DNA of 47,859 bases. Origin: an uncultured Alphaproteobacteria bacterium (GTDB lineage Bacteria; Pseudomonadota; Alphaproteobacteria; HIMB59). Below the pieces are notes generated by a model. The model had not been told where the DNA came from. It saw only the letters and a program-made list of their open reading frames with translations, and did not search any database. Where the stretch lies: the NCBI GenBank assembly GCA_902515765.1, contig CABXVZ010000008.1, forward strand, positions 1-47,859. Reading direction: 5' to 3'. The position numbers were made by a program, and so were the translations under genes. This document shows, in pieces, positions 1-8,339 of this stretch (positions are counted from its first letter, which is position 1; each line of letters opens with the position of its first letter).

Positions 1-1
1 T

Positions 2-586
2 ACAATGAACTCAGGTCTTGAGTCATCTGCTTCTCTAGGCGCACTAATGCACGTTGGTCAGCCTGAATATCTTGCTGGTCAATCAGCTGGTGCGAGAGCA
101 AAAGCAGAAGGCGCTACTAAAGCTCTTTGTATGATTCAAGAAGCTTACAACACTGCTTTAACAGATAGATGTGGTGGTTATGCCGAAGCTGTTCCTACTG
201 AATTGGTAGATAGCTCAAATGACCCAGCTACTATCCCAACAAGAGCTGCTGCTGGTTTACAAGCTAACCCAGATGTTGATGCAGTTCTATCAGTTGGCCC
301 ACACGTATGTGTTGGTGTTCAGCAAGCAATCGATGAATTAGGTATGTCCGTTCACCATTCTTGTTTTGACTTAAGCCCACCAGTTATGGACTTAATCAAC
401 GAGGGTAAAGTTGCTTTCACAATTGATCAGCAACAACGTTTACAAGGTTATATGCCTATTATCGTAATGAGTTTATACAACAATGGCGCTGGTCTCCTAC
501 CAGGTGCTAACATTCCTTCAGGTCCAGGATTTGTTGATAAATCAAACGCATCTTCAGTTGCTGCTTTAGCAGGTGTTGATAGATAA
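2..586 (+). CDS. Sugar ABC transporter periplasmic binding protein, 3' part
   Basis: C-terminal part (about 194 residues) of a periplasmic binding protein of the ribose/galactose-binding (Peripl_BP_4, RbsB-like) type. The reading frame is open to the window edge, so the signal peptide and first lobe lie outside; the first visible ATG (position 5) is internal rather than the true start. The residues show the alternating strand/helix pattern of the second lobe, with segments such as NPDVDAVLSVG and AIDELG that correspond to the hinge and ligand pocket of the family. It would capture a sugar or cyclitol in the periplasm and hand it to the permease and ATPase encoded just downstream. A strong hairpin separates it from the permease gene, as is common for binding proteins made in excess. 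The substrate cannot be read from sequence; myo-inositol is possible because iol genes follow. Confidence 0.85.
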   Translation, partial: TMNSGLESSASLGALMHVGQPEYLAGQSAGARAKAEGATKALCMIQEAYNTALTDRCGGYAEAVPTELVDSSNDPATIPTRAAAGLQANPDVDAVLSVGPHVCVGVQQAIDELGMSVHHSCFDLSPPVMDLINEGKVAFTIDQQQRLQGYMPIIVMSLYNNGAGLLPGANIPSGPGFVDKSNASSVAALAGVDR

Positions 587-605
587 TATTAATATTTAAA
601 TCATT

Positions 606-629
606 AAGTGGGCATTTTTCTGCCCACTT
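606..629 (+). terminator. Hairpin terminator or mRNA-stabilising stem between binding protein and permease
   Basis: A perfect 9-bp stem, AAGTGGGCA (606-614) and TGCCCACTT (621-629), closes a T-rich 6-nt loop and is followed by a T-rich run. It lies 19 nt after the stop of the binding-protein gene and 45 nt before the permease ATG. It can act as a partial terminator or 3' mRNA shield that raises binding protein over permease. It is the clearest intrinsic-terminator-like structure I found in the window. Confidence 0.8.
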
Positions 630-674
630 TATTTTCAAAAAGTTTTAAAAAGATAAATTGTAAATAACAAATCT

Positions 675-2264
675 ATGGTAACTTCATCAACTCCCCAAAG
701 ACAAGAGTCAGATAGACACCAAAAGAAAACTTGGCTTAATACATTAATTTCTAGACCCGAAGTTGGCCCGATTGGTGTGATGCTTCTACTCTTTGGCATG
801 CTAGGGTATTTTTCCATCCCAGCTGGTGAAATGTCCTGGAACCCTTTTACGGGAGAGGGTTTTAATGCTTTAGGTATAAGAAATTTTCTAAGAGTTATTT
901 CCCAATTGGGAATCATTGCAATTGGTGCAGGTTTATTAATTATTTCTGGGGAATTTGACTTATCTATTGGCTCGATGATTGGCTTTGCTGGAGCTTGTAT
1001 GGCCATGATTTTAAGATGGGGTTTCTCTGTCATCATTCCTTATTTTTCTTTTGACGGCGGTTTTCATATTGAATTTTATACCTTATTTCACTTGTCTGAT
1101 GTCTCGCCTATAATTGCAATTCTTATCACATTATGTTTCACACTTTTCTTTGGCTGGATCCAGGGAACCATTGTAGTTAAATCTGGTTTACCATCTTTTA
1201 TCGTAACTCTTGGTGGTCTCTTTTTCTTAAGAGGGTTGACGGAGGTGTCACTTCGTTCATTTAATCATAGAGCTGATCAAGCAAAAGGAGCAACAACAGT
1301 TACAGAAATACCTGATATAAAAAATATTGTAAGCGTTCCAGGCCACGGTGAAATGGTGAGAGAAAAAGCAAAGGCACTTCCTGAGGCAGATTTAGTTTCA
1401 ATCGCCCAAAATATACCTACTGATACTGTTTCCACAATTACAGAAAGACTAGAATATACCTATCAAAGAGTAGCCGATGCAAAAACAGAAATTTTAATTA
1501 AAAAAGGAACCAAACCACTTCAAGAAGCTCTAGCTAACGCTCAACAATCGGGTAATGATTATATGGTGGGAGTGATACAAGAAAAAATTGCTAACTTTAA
1601 AATTGATCCTTCGGTTGCTAAGACTGTAACCGATGTAGATGTTGCTAGAGTATATATTGACTCTCTTTACTCATCTCAACCTGTAGCAAACTTTTTTGGT
1701 GGTAATATTTTAGAGCCAATTTTTAATTGGTTATATTTTCCTATTGACTGGAACACCAATAACTTTGGCAATCAATTTGCACCAGGTCTTTATTCCTGTG
1801 TGATGATTTGGTTAATTATAGCCCTTGTCTGCTACGTTGTTCTTAGTAGAACTCAGGCAGGAAACTGGATTTACTCTACGGGAGGAAATCTTAATGCTGC
1901 AAAGGCAAATGGAGTACCTACCGATAAAGTCAAAGTATCTTTGTTTATGTTCTCAGCATTTTGTGCAACTGTCTTTGCAACTTGCCAGGTCTTTGAAGTT
2001 AACACTGCTGATGCGGCGAAAGGAAATTTGAAAGAACTTGAAGCCATTGCAGCTGCCGTTATTGGAGGAGTTGTCCTGACGGGTGGCTTTGGCACTATTC
2101 TTGGAATTTGTGTTGGAGCTTTTATATTTGGAATAGCTAAAGAAGCATTCTTTTACATCCCAGGTATTGATGGTTCGTTTTATCGTGTCTTCTTAGGGCT
2201 TGTCATTATTGCATCTGCTCTAACCAATGAGAATATTCGAAAACGAATTATAGGAAGCATATAA
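675..2264 (+). CDS. Sugar ABC transporter permease with a large inserted soluble domain
   Basis: Inner-membrane permease of the BPD_transp_2 (RbsC/FrcC-like) family, forming the channel for the adjacent binding protein and ATPase. Hydrophobic segments occupy about residues 30-195 and 370-525, and the family signature (GGNLNAAKANGV, about 403-414) is in place. It is 529 residues long against about 320-350 for the family. The excess is a hydrophilic, charged, helical insert at roughly residues 198-345, rich in Ala, Lys, Glu and Gln, splitting the membrane core. The insert is in frame and the protein is otherwise intact, so it looks like a real lineage-specific domain, probably periplasmic, although the topology is my inference. 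No clear ribosome site precedes the ATG. The ATPase gene follows after 2 nt. Confidence 0.88.
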   Translation: MVTSSTPQRQESDRHQKKTWLNTLISRPEVGPIGVMLLLFGMLGYFSIPAGEMSWNPFTGEGFNALGIRNFLRVISQLGIIAIGAGLLIISGEFDLSIGSMIGFAGACMAMILRWGFSVIIPYFSFDGGFHIEFYTLFHLSDVSPIIAILITLCFTLFFGWIQGTIVVKSGLPSFIVTLGGLFFLRGLTEVSLRSFNHRADQAKGATTVTEIPDIKNIVSVPGHGEMVREKAKALPEADLVSIAQNIPTDTVSTITERLEYTYQRVADAKTEILIKKGTKPLQEALANAQQSGNDYMVGVIQEKIANFKIDPSVAKTVTDVDVARVYIDSLYSSQPVANFFGGNILEPIFNWLYFPIDWNTNNFGNQFAPGLYSCVMIWLIIALVCYVVLSRTQAGNWIYSTGGNLNAAKANGVPTDKVKVSLFMFSAFCATVFATCQVFEVNTADAAKGNLKELEAIAAAVIGGVVLTGGFGTILGICVGAFIFGIAKEAFFYIPGIDGSFYRVFLGLVIIASALTNENIRKRIIGSI

Positions 2265-2266
2265 CC

Positions 2267-3055
2267 ATGCCAGATAACCAAAATCCATTTATTGAAATCA
2301 CAGATTTAGTAAAGAAATTCGGTACTTTTACTGCTCTCAATGGTGTTTCTTTAAACGTTATGCCCGGTGAAGTGCACGCTCTTTTAGGTGACAACGGCGC
2401 GGGAAAATCAACTCTTATAAAAGTATTATCTGGAGTACATAAGCCCACTTCAGGAACAATTAAAGTTGATGGCAGTGAAGTCAAATTTGGATCTCCGAGA
2501 GAAGCAACTAGCGCTGGCATTGGAACTGTCTATCAAGATTTAGCACTTAATGCCTTAACTTCTGTTACTAGAAATTTCTTTTTAGGTAACGAATTAAAAA
2601 AAGGGCCTGGTCCACTTGGAATTTTAAATTTTAAAGATATGGATGAGATTACTATTTCTGAAATGGGAAAGATTGGTATCAATATTTCTGATCCTACTCA
2701 GTTAGTTGGTACAATGTCTGGTGGTCAAAGGCAAACTTTAGCCATCGCTAGAGCTATATATTTTGGAGCAAAGGTTTTAATTTTAGATGAACCCACATCT
2801 GCTCTTGGACAAAAACAACAAATGGAAGTTTTAAAGACTATTAAAAAAGTTCAACAATTGGGAAATATAGCAATCATTTTAATTACACATAACGAAATCC
2901 ATGCCAGACTCATTGCAGATCGTTTTACTTTTCTAAGCCTTGGTGAAGTTATCGGTTCTGGTAAATCTTCAGAGCTTGGCGGAGATGATGTGAAGAGATT
3001 GATGGCTGGTGGTGCCCAAATAGGCGATCTCGCAAAAGAGCTAGAAGCAGTTTAA
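2267..3055 (+). CDS. Sugar ABC transporter ATP-binding protein, single cassette (FrcA-like)
   Basis: Cytoplasmic ATPase (262 residues) that powers the importer encoded by the two preceding genes. Visible motifs are Walker A GDNGAGKST (residues 41-49), signature MSGGQRQ, Walker B VLILDEPTSAL and the switch histidine in LITHNE. Sugar importers of this class often use an ATPase with two fused cassettes (RbsA, about 500 residues). This one has a single cassette, as in fructose-type FrcA systems, so it should work as a homodimer. The start lies 2 nt after the permease stop, suggesting translational coupling. The gene ends 6 nt before the stop of the convergent aldolase gene with no terminator visible. 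Confidence 0.93.
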   Translation: MPDNQNPFIEITDLVKKFGTFTALNGVSLNVMPGEVHALLGDNGAGKSTLIKVLSGVHKPTSGTIKVDGSEVKFGSPREATSAGIGTVYQDLALNALTSVTRNFFLGNELKKGPGPLGILNFKDMDEITISEMGKIGINISDPTQLVGTMSGGQRQTLAIARAIYFGAKVLILDEPTSALGQKQQMEVLKTIKKVQQLGNIAIILITHNEIHARLIADRFTFLSLGEVIGSGKSSELGGDDVKRLMAGGAQIGDLAKELEAV

Positions 3056-3061
3056 TTTTAA

Positions 3062-3883
3062 CTAATAAGAACTAGGGTTTGTGTCTTTATCAGACTCATC
3101 GTGATCTTGATTTGTTAACTCTTTAAATTTTTTTACATGAGCTCCAGCAGCTCCTGCAAGTAATCTAACATCATTGGTTATAGTTACTAAATCAAAACCC
3201 CACTCAGTAGCTTGAGCGGCATATTCTGGTGTGCCACAATGAAGACAAGCAACCTTTTCGTGCTTATGTGCTGCCTCTAATATTTTCTTTTTGGATTCAA
3301 TCATCTCAGGTTCTTTTCTATCAAAACCAGGTACAAGCTTTCCTTGATTAAGGCCAATAGTTAAATCAGCCGTTCCAATATAGAGACCATCAAGTCCTGG
3401 AGTTGATGCTATCTCGTCCAGATTGTCAAATGCCTCTTGTGTTTCAATCATAGCTAGACAAAATGTTCCTTCATTTGCTTCATAAAAATAATTAGAGCTA
3501 ACTGAAAAATTTGCTCGAGTGGGCCCAAAACTTCTAATACCAACAGGGGGATATTTACAATCTTGAACTAGTTGTTCTGCCTGTTGACGAGTATTTATCA
3601 TAGGACAGATAACTCCTAAAGCACCAGCATCCATAACTTTAGATATAACCGCATGATCTAAACTAGATACCCGACAAATCGGTGTCACTCCACTATTTCG
3701 TATGCTTTGCAACATAGTAAATAAGTCATTAAATCCAATCATACCATGTTGGAAGTCTATAGTTAAAGCGTCGTATCCTTGTTCAGACATTATCTCAGCA
3801 GTGAAAGTATTAGGAATAGATAAGAAGCTATTTAGAACAGTTTGTTTTTTTAACCATTTAGTTTTAACTATGTTGTTTATCAT
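3062..3883 (-). CDS. HpcH/HpaI-family aldolase (2-keto-3-deoxy acid aldolase type)
   Basis: Class II, metal-dependent aldolase of the HpcH/HpaI (RhmA/GarL/HpaI) family, which splits 2-keto-3-deoxy sugar acids into pyruvate and an aldehyde. Its 273 residues match the family length. The catalytic His is H46 in DFQHG, the pyruvate-binding Arg is R71, and the metal ligands are E147 (AMIET) and D173 (GTADL). The Arg-containing GIRSFGPTRA stretch is also present. The tail beyond about residue 255 is charged (DHDESDKD) and probably disordered. It lies on the same strand as iolG, 63 nt downstream of it, and may act on a keto-deoxy acid from a sugar or cyclitol route. The exact substrate is not visible. 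Confidence 0.9.
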   Translation of the reverse strand: MINNIVKTKWLKKQTVLNSFLSIPNTFTAEIMSEQGYDALTIDFQHGMIGFNDLFTMLQSIRNSGVTPICRVSSLDHAVISKVMDAGALGVICPMINTRQQAEQLVQDCKYPPVGIRSFGPTRANFSVSSNYFYEANEGTFCLAMIETQEAFDNLDEIASTPGLDGLYIGTADLTIGLNQGKLVPGFDRKEPEMIESKKKILEAAHKHEKVACLHCGTPEYAAQATEWGFDLVTITNDVRLLAGAAGAHVKKFKELTNQDHDESDKDTNPSSY

Positions 3884-3946
3884 TTAAATATTAGTAGTGC
3901 TTATTATAGTAATAACAATTTATTATTAATCATTAATTGATTTCTT

Positions 3947-4954
3947 TTAATTATCAATGCTCTCCATTTTTCCAGATTGTATGGATTTGTATGCAGTCTC
4001 TGCAAGAACTAAAGCTTTTCGTCCATCTTCAAAGTCTACACTAGGATTAGTTTTATTTATAACCACCTCAGCAAAAGCAGTAATTTCATGCATATAGGCT
4101 TCTTGATATCTCTCTATAAAAAAATTAAGAAGTGGTGCTTGTTTATCAACATAATCAGCATTAAATTTTCTTACCTCATGAGGTTTCCTATTTTCACTGA
4201 TAGTCATTCCTTCGCTACCAAAGAGTTCTACTCTTTGATCATATCCATAGGAAGCAGATCTGGAATTATTGATATGGCATTGTTTGCCAGATTTAGTTTC
4301 CATAATGATCATTAAGGTATCACTGTCATTTAATTCTGTCTTAATTTTGGGATTTATCAGAGCATTAGAGATTGCAAAAACCTTAATAGGCTCTTCACCT
4401 AGCATAAACCTAGCCAAATCAAAATCATGAATAGTCATATCTCTGAATTGACCACCAGAGCCTTGAAGGTACTCCCAACTGGGCAATCCTGGATCTCTAG
4501 AAGTAATAATGCATTGGTGAAGATCTCCAATTTCACCATCAATCAAAGACTGTTTTGCGGATTGATGACCAGGATCAAATCTTCTATTAAAACCTAACTG
4601 AATTGGAACAGTGTTACCCTTTAATCGATCCGCGCATTCATTAACAAGTTTAATATCTAAATCAATCGGCTTTTCACACAATACAGGTTTTTTGGCAGCA
4701 ACAGATTTTTCAATAAACTCTATATGTGTATTAGTAGCTGATGAAATAAGAATGGCATCAATGTCTGGATTAGAAAAAATTTCTTGGTCATTGTTAACAG
4801 CTGGAACATTTAAATCTGTTGCAACTTTATTGGCAAATTCAGAATTGATATCATACACACAGCTTAATTGAGTCTTCTCATGAAGGGTAATATTTTTTGC
4901 ATGCATTTGACCAATTCTGCCACAACCCAGCACTGCAATTCTAACTTTGTCCAT
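3947..4954 (-). CDS. iolG: myo-Inositol 2-dehydrogenase
   Basis: NAD-dependent oxidation of myo-inositol to scyllo-inosose, the first step of inositol catabolism, in the cytoplasm. It is a Gfo/Idh/MocA protein of 335 residues with the Rossmann motif GCGRIG near the start, the EKP motif (94-96, Lys95), GFNRRFDP, ITSRDP and the RDMTIHDFD block (171-179) with D172 and H176. These blocks are typical of IolG rather than of generic Gfo/Idh/MocA enzymes. It is transcribed away from iolE, and the 102-bp gap between them carries a palindrome that could serve both genes. The aldolase gene follows downstream on the same strand. Confidence 0.92.
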   Translation of the reverse strand: MDKVRIAVLGCGRIGQMHAKNITLHEKTQLSCVYDINSEFANKVATDLNVPAVNNDQEIFSNPDIDAILISSATNTHIEFIEKSVAAKKPVLCEKPIDLDIKLVNECADRLKGNTVPIQLGFNRRFDPGHQSAKQSLIDGEIGDLHQCIITSRDPGLPSWEYLQGSGGQFRDMTIHDFDLARFMLGEEPIKVFAISNALINPKIKTELNDSDTLMIIMETKSGKQCHINNSRSASYGYDQRVELFGSEGMTISENRKPHEVRKFNADYVDKQAPLLNFFIERYQEAYMHEITAFAEVVINKTNPSVDFEDGRKALVLAETAYKSIQSGKMESIDN

Positions 4955-4998
4955 TTGGAAATTTATAAACTACTTTAATTTCAAAAAAATAAAAAAGT

Positions 4999-5050
4999 TT
5001 TTAATTTGAAATAAATTTCAGTATGATCCATTTCATATAAAGTTTGGAGG
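4999..5050 (+). promoter_or_regulatory. Putative iolE promoter with palindromic operator and ribosome site
   Basis: In the divergent iolG/iolE gap, TATGAT (5022-5027, 5 of 6 matches to the -10 consensus) sits 17 nt after TTTTAA (4999-5004, a weak 3 of 6 -35). Between them lies an inverted repeat TGAAAT-AA-ATTTCA (5007-5020), exactly where a repressor would block RNA polymerase. A second short repeat, TATGA/TCATA (5022-5026 and 5033-5037), overlaps the -10. A TTGGAGG ribosome site (5044-5050) precedes the GTG start of iolE. The arrangement suggests inducer-controlled expression; no regulator gene is seen nearby. Confidence 0.45.
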
Positions 5051-5056
5051 AATTTA

Positions 5057-5968
5057 GTGAAAGCAAAATTAGGTATAGCACCAATAGCTTGGTCAAATGA
5101 TGATTTGCCTGAATTAGGTGGTGAAACGACTTTAGAGACTTGTCTATCAGAATCAAAATTAGCTGGTTTTTCTGGAGTAGAAACTGGAGGTAAATTTCCT
5201 AAGAAATCCGAAGAACTAGGCCCCATTCTTAAAGATAATCAATTATATCTAGCCTCAGGATGGTATTCAGGCACCGTATTAACCAATGATTTAGAAAAAG
5301 AAAAAGATCAAGCATTTAATCAGTTAACCCTTTTTAAAGAACTAGGAGCATCTTGTTTGGCTTATGGGGAAACAGCAGGAACAATACAAAATGTTCGGCA
5401 TGCACCTTTAAATACCAAAATAAAAATTCACCAAGAGGATTTTAAAGAATATGGGAAAAAATTAACTGCTTTTGCAGAGTATTGTGAAGAATTTAGTATG
5501 CCTATCTCTTTTCATCATCACATGGGAACTGCTATTGAAACAGAGGAAGAACTAGATAATTTAATGAATAATACTGGTGAGGCTGTTAAATTATTATTTG
5601 ATACAGGGCACATGACCTTTGCTGGTGGAAACTCTTTAAATGTAATTAAAAAATATGCTCATAGAATAAACCATGTCCACACCAAAGATATAAGATCAGA
5701 AGTAATTAATACCTTAGATAAAAGTAAAGAGAGTTTTTTGGATGCAGTACTTAAGGGTGCATTTACTGTTCCAGGTGATGGCAATATAAACTTTAAAGAA
5801 GTAATTGAGGTTCTAGCTCAAAACAACTATGAGGGATGGTTTATTGTAGAGGCTGAACAAGATCCTGCTAAAGCCAATCCTTTTGAATATGCCAAGATTG
5901 GCAACAAGGAATTATTAGAATGTCTTAGTCTATATGGATATCAAATAGAAGAATACCTAGATGAATAG
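5057..5968 (+). CDS. iolE: myo-Inosose-2 dehydratase
   Basis: Dehydrates scyllo-inosose to the trihydroxycyclohexanedione (diketo) intermediate, second step of the inositol pathway. The 303-residue protein belongs to the sugar-phosphate isomerase/AP endonuclease TIM-barrel family. Its N-terminus carries the family block PIAWSNDDLPELGGET, followed by AGFSGVETGGKFP; later metal-binding stretches include FHHHMGT, LLFDTGHM, NHVHTKD and WFIVEAEQDP. The start is GTG at 5057, supported by GGAGG seven to ten bases upstream. The 3' end overlaps the next gene by 8 nt. This is one of the most secure calls in the window. Confidence 0.94.
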   Translation: MKAKLGIAPIAWSNDDLPELGGETTLETCLSESKLAGFSGVETGGKFPKKSEELGPILKDNQLYLASGWYSGTVLTNDLEKEKDQAFNQLTLFKELGASCLAYGETAGTIQNVRHAPLNTKIKIHQEDFKEYGKKLTAFAEYCEEFSMPISFHHHMGTAIETEEELDNLMNNTGEAVKLLFDTGHMTFAGGNSLNVIKKYAHRINHVHTKDIRSEVINTLDKSKESFLDAVLKGAFTVPGDGNINFKEVIEVLAQNNYEGWFIVEAEQDPAKANPFEYAKIGNKELLECLSLYGYQIEEYLDE

Positions 5969-6785
5969 AATTGATGGAAAGTTTGCTTTAGTTACAGGTG
6001 GTACACAAGGACTTGGTGCAGCTATTGCTCGATGTTTTGCGGATAATGGTGCTGCAGGAATTGTTACTATTGGTAGAAATGAGAATAAAGGCATTGGAGT
6101 TGCTGAGAAAATCAAAAGTGATACAGGCTGCAATGTAATTTTTGTAAAGACTGATTTATCTGAAGTTAAACAATGTAGAAATGCTGTATCTATTGCAAAA
6201 AAAGAGTTTGGTAAATTGGATATACTTGTAAATGCTGCAGGCATTACGGACAGAGGCGATATAGTAAATACTTCGGAAGAGCTTTTTGATAAAATGATAG
6301 GGGTAAACGTAAAAGGCCCTTATTTTCTTATTCAAGATACAGTAAAGATTATGATTGAACAAAAAATTCAAGGATCAATTATCAATATAGGATCAGTATC
6401 CGCCTTGACAGGGCAGCCTTTTATTTCAGCATATAGTACATCTAAAGGCGCGCTTGCGACTTTGACGAGGAATACAGCATTTGCATTATTAAAAAATAAA
6501 ATAAGAGTCAACCAATTAAATATTGGATGGATGGCTTCAGATGGCGAACATGATATTCAAACAAAATACCACGGGGCACCAGAAGACTGGTTAAAAGAAG
6601 CTGGTAAATCTCAGCCTTTTAAGAGGCTCCTTGATCCTAAAGAAGTAGCCAAGGCAGTCACATTTTTAGCTTCAGATGACTCTGGTATGATGACAGGATC
6701 GGTTGTCAACTTTGATCAATCTGTCTGGGGAGGTTATCCATTTTCTCCACCCGTTCCTGAAGATAAAATTAATTTAGATAAATAA
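5961..6785 (+). CDS. Short-chain dehydrogenase/reductase in the inositol cluster
   Basis: NAD(P)-dependent oxidoreductase of the classical SDR family, 274 residues. It shows the cofactor motif TGGTQGLG (12-19), NAAG (91-94) and the catalytic Ser145, Tyr158 and Lys162. The start overlaps the end of iolE by 8 nt, so translation is probably coupled and the protein likely works on an inositol-related or sugar-derived polyol or ketone. Candidate roles are oxidation of another inositol isomer or reduction of a pathway intermediate; neither is readable from sequence. The C-terminal PFSPPVPED stretch after the SDR core is an added tail. Confidence 0.88.
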   Translation: MNRIDGKFALVTGGTQGLGAAIARCFADNGAAGIVTIGRNENKGIGVAEKIKSDTGCNVIFVKTDLSEVKQCRNAVSIAKKEFGKLDILVNAAGITDRGDIVNTSEELFDKMIGVNVKGPYFLIQDTVKIMIEQKIQGSIINIGSVSALTGQPFISAYSTSKGALATLTRNTAFALLKNKIRVNQLNIGWMASDGEHDIQTKYHGAPEDWLKEAGKSQPFKRLLDPKEVAKAVTFLASDDSGMMTGSVVNFDQSVWGGYPFSPPVPEDKINLDK

Positions 6786-6872
6786 AAAGTGAATATATTA
6801 GAAATTGATAATATTGGAGTAGGCGGCAAAATTGTTACTGAAGTATAAATACAGAACTGCTATAAATAAAAT
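6786..6872 (+). promoter_or_regulatory. Gap before the aldehyde dehydrogenase gene, possible internal promoter
   Basis: An 87-bp gap in an otherwise tight gene series. TATAAA (6861-6866, 5 of 6 to the -10 consensus) ends only 6 nt before the ATG of the aldehyde dehydrogenase, and no purine-rich ribosome site is visible there, so a near-leaderless transcript is possible. No good -35 box is found at the normal distance. A 19-codon GTG frame (6789-6848) is also present but is too short to call a gene. Confidence 0.3.
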
Positions 6873-8330
6873 ATGAAAATCACAGAGTCAAAACTTTATA
6901 GAGACAAATGCTATATTAATGGAGAGTGGATTGAGGCAGACTCCCGTGAAACAATTTCTGTCAACAACCCTGCAAATTTAGAGGAAATTGGAACAGTTCC
7001 AAAATGCGAAACAGCTGAAACTAAAAGAGCTATAGAAGCTGCAAACGAAGCATGGCCAGAGTGGAGAGCAAAATCAGCTAGACAACGATCTGATATCCTC
7101 CGTAAATGGTTTAATTTAATGATTGATAATAAAGAAGAATTAGCCCAAATAATGACAATTGAACAAGGGAAACCTATTAATGAATCCAGAGGTGAAATTG
7201 GCTATGGAGCTTCATTTGTAGAATGGTTTTCTGAAGAAGCAAAAAGAATATATGGCGATACTATTCCTGACCCTCTAACCGACCGAAGAATAATAGTTTT
7301 AAAACAACCTGTTGGAGTAGTAGCATCTATTACTCCTTGGAATTTCCCTAACGCCATGATTACAAGAAAATGTGCTCCAGCATTAGCTGTAGGATGCCCC
7401 GTAGTAATCAAACCTGCAAGTCAAACTCCTTTTTCAGCTCTAGCCTTGGCTGTGTTAGCCGAAGAAGCGGGTTTTCCTAAAGGAACCTTAAATGTTATTA
7501 CAGGAAAAGCATCAGCTATTGGAGATGAATTAGCCTCAAACCCAATTGTTAGAAAATTATCATTTACAGGATCAACTGAAATTGGAAAAATTTTATTACA
7601 AAAATGTGCAGGCACTGTCAAAAAAGTTTCAATGGAATTAGGTGGCCATGCTCCCTTCATTGTTTTTGACGATGCCAACATTGAGGATGCTGTAACTGGT
7701 GCAATGCAAAGTAAATTTAGAAATACAGGTCAAACATGTGTCTGTGCAAATCGTATTTATGTTCAAGAAAAAGTTCATGAGGAATTTTGTAAAAAGTTTG
7801 TAGATGCTGTTTCCAAAATGAAAGTAGGAGATGGATTAAATGAAGAAAATTCTTCAGGCCCCATGATCGATGAACACTCTTTAAGTAAAGTGGAAGAACA
7901 CGTTGAGGATGCAGTTGCCCTTGGAGCAAAAGTTGCAATAGGTGGCTCAAAGCATTCCCTTGGATTAAACTTTTATCAACCAACTATCCTGACAGATGTA
8001 ACTCCTCAAGCAAAAATTACTACAGAAGAAACCTTTGGTCCTGTGGCTCCTGTTTATAAATTCAAAGATGAAAAAGAAGTCATCGATTTGGCAAACAATT
8101 CTCCTTATGGACTAGCTTCTTACTTTTACTCTCGAGATATAGGTAGAATTTGGAGGGTTTCAGAGGCACTTGAATATGGCATGGTTGGTGTTAATACAGG
8201 CTTAACCTCAAAAGCTGAAGCTCCTTTTGGAGGAATAAAAGAGTCTGGTCTTGGAAGAGAAGGCTCAAAGTATGGTATTGATGATTTTATTGAAATCAAA
8301 TACGTCAATATGTGCGGCCTAGATAAATAA
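6873..8330 (+). CDS. NAD(P)-dependent aldehyde dehydrogenase, succinate-semialdehyde dehydrogenase type
   Basis: Oxidises an aldehyde to the carboxylic acid in the cytoplasm. The 485 residues and the family blocks match GabD-like enzymes: PWNFPN with Asn157, Lys180 in VVIKPASQTP, FTGSTEIGK, the general base Glu255 in MELGGHAP, and the nucleophile Cys289 in NTGQTCVCANR. It ends with PFGGIKESGLGREG. It is not the CoA-acylating methylmalonate-semialdehyde dehydrogenase (IolA) usually found in inositol clusters. Succinate semialdehyde or a related short semialdehyde or sugar aldehyde is therefore more likely, and the exact substrate is open. The next gene starts 9 nt downstream. Confidence 0.9.
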   Translation: MKITESKLYRDKCYINGEWIEADSRETISVNNPANLEEIGTVPKCETAETKRAIEAANEAWPEWRAKSARQRSDILRKWFNLMIDNKEELAQIMTIEQGKPINESRGEIGYGASFVEWFSEEAKRIYGDTIPDPLTDRRIIVLKQPVGVVASITPWNFPNAMITRKCAPALAVGCPVVIKPASQTPFSALALAVLAEEAGFPKGTLNVITGKASAIGDELASNPIVRKLSFTGSTEIGKILLQKCAGTVKKVSMELGGHAPFIVFDDANIEDAVTGAMQSKFRNTGQTCVCANRIYVQEKVHEEFCKKFVDAVSKMKVGDGLNEENSSGPMIDEHSLSKVEEHVEDAVALGAKVAIGGSKHSLGLNFYQPTILTDVTPQAKITTEETFGPVAPVYKFKDEKEVIDLANNSPYGLASYFYSRDIGRIWRVSEALEYGMVGVNTGLTSKAEAPFGGIKESGLGREGSKYGIDDFIEIKYVNMCGLDK

Positions 8331-8339
8331 ATTTCTCAT

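Noticed and set aside
635-1036. A 133-residue minus-strand frame across the permease start
   Set aside because: Antisense shadow of a clear permease gene with a low-quality start and no family pattern.
6789-6848. A 19-codon GTG frame between the SDR and aldehyde dehydrogenase genes
   Set aside because: Too short, no overlap with neighbours, no ribosome site, and it falls in a gap that more plausibly holds a promoter.
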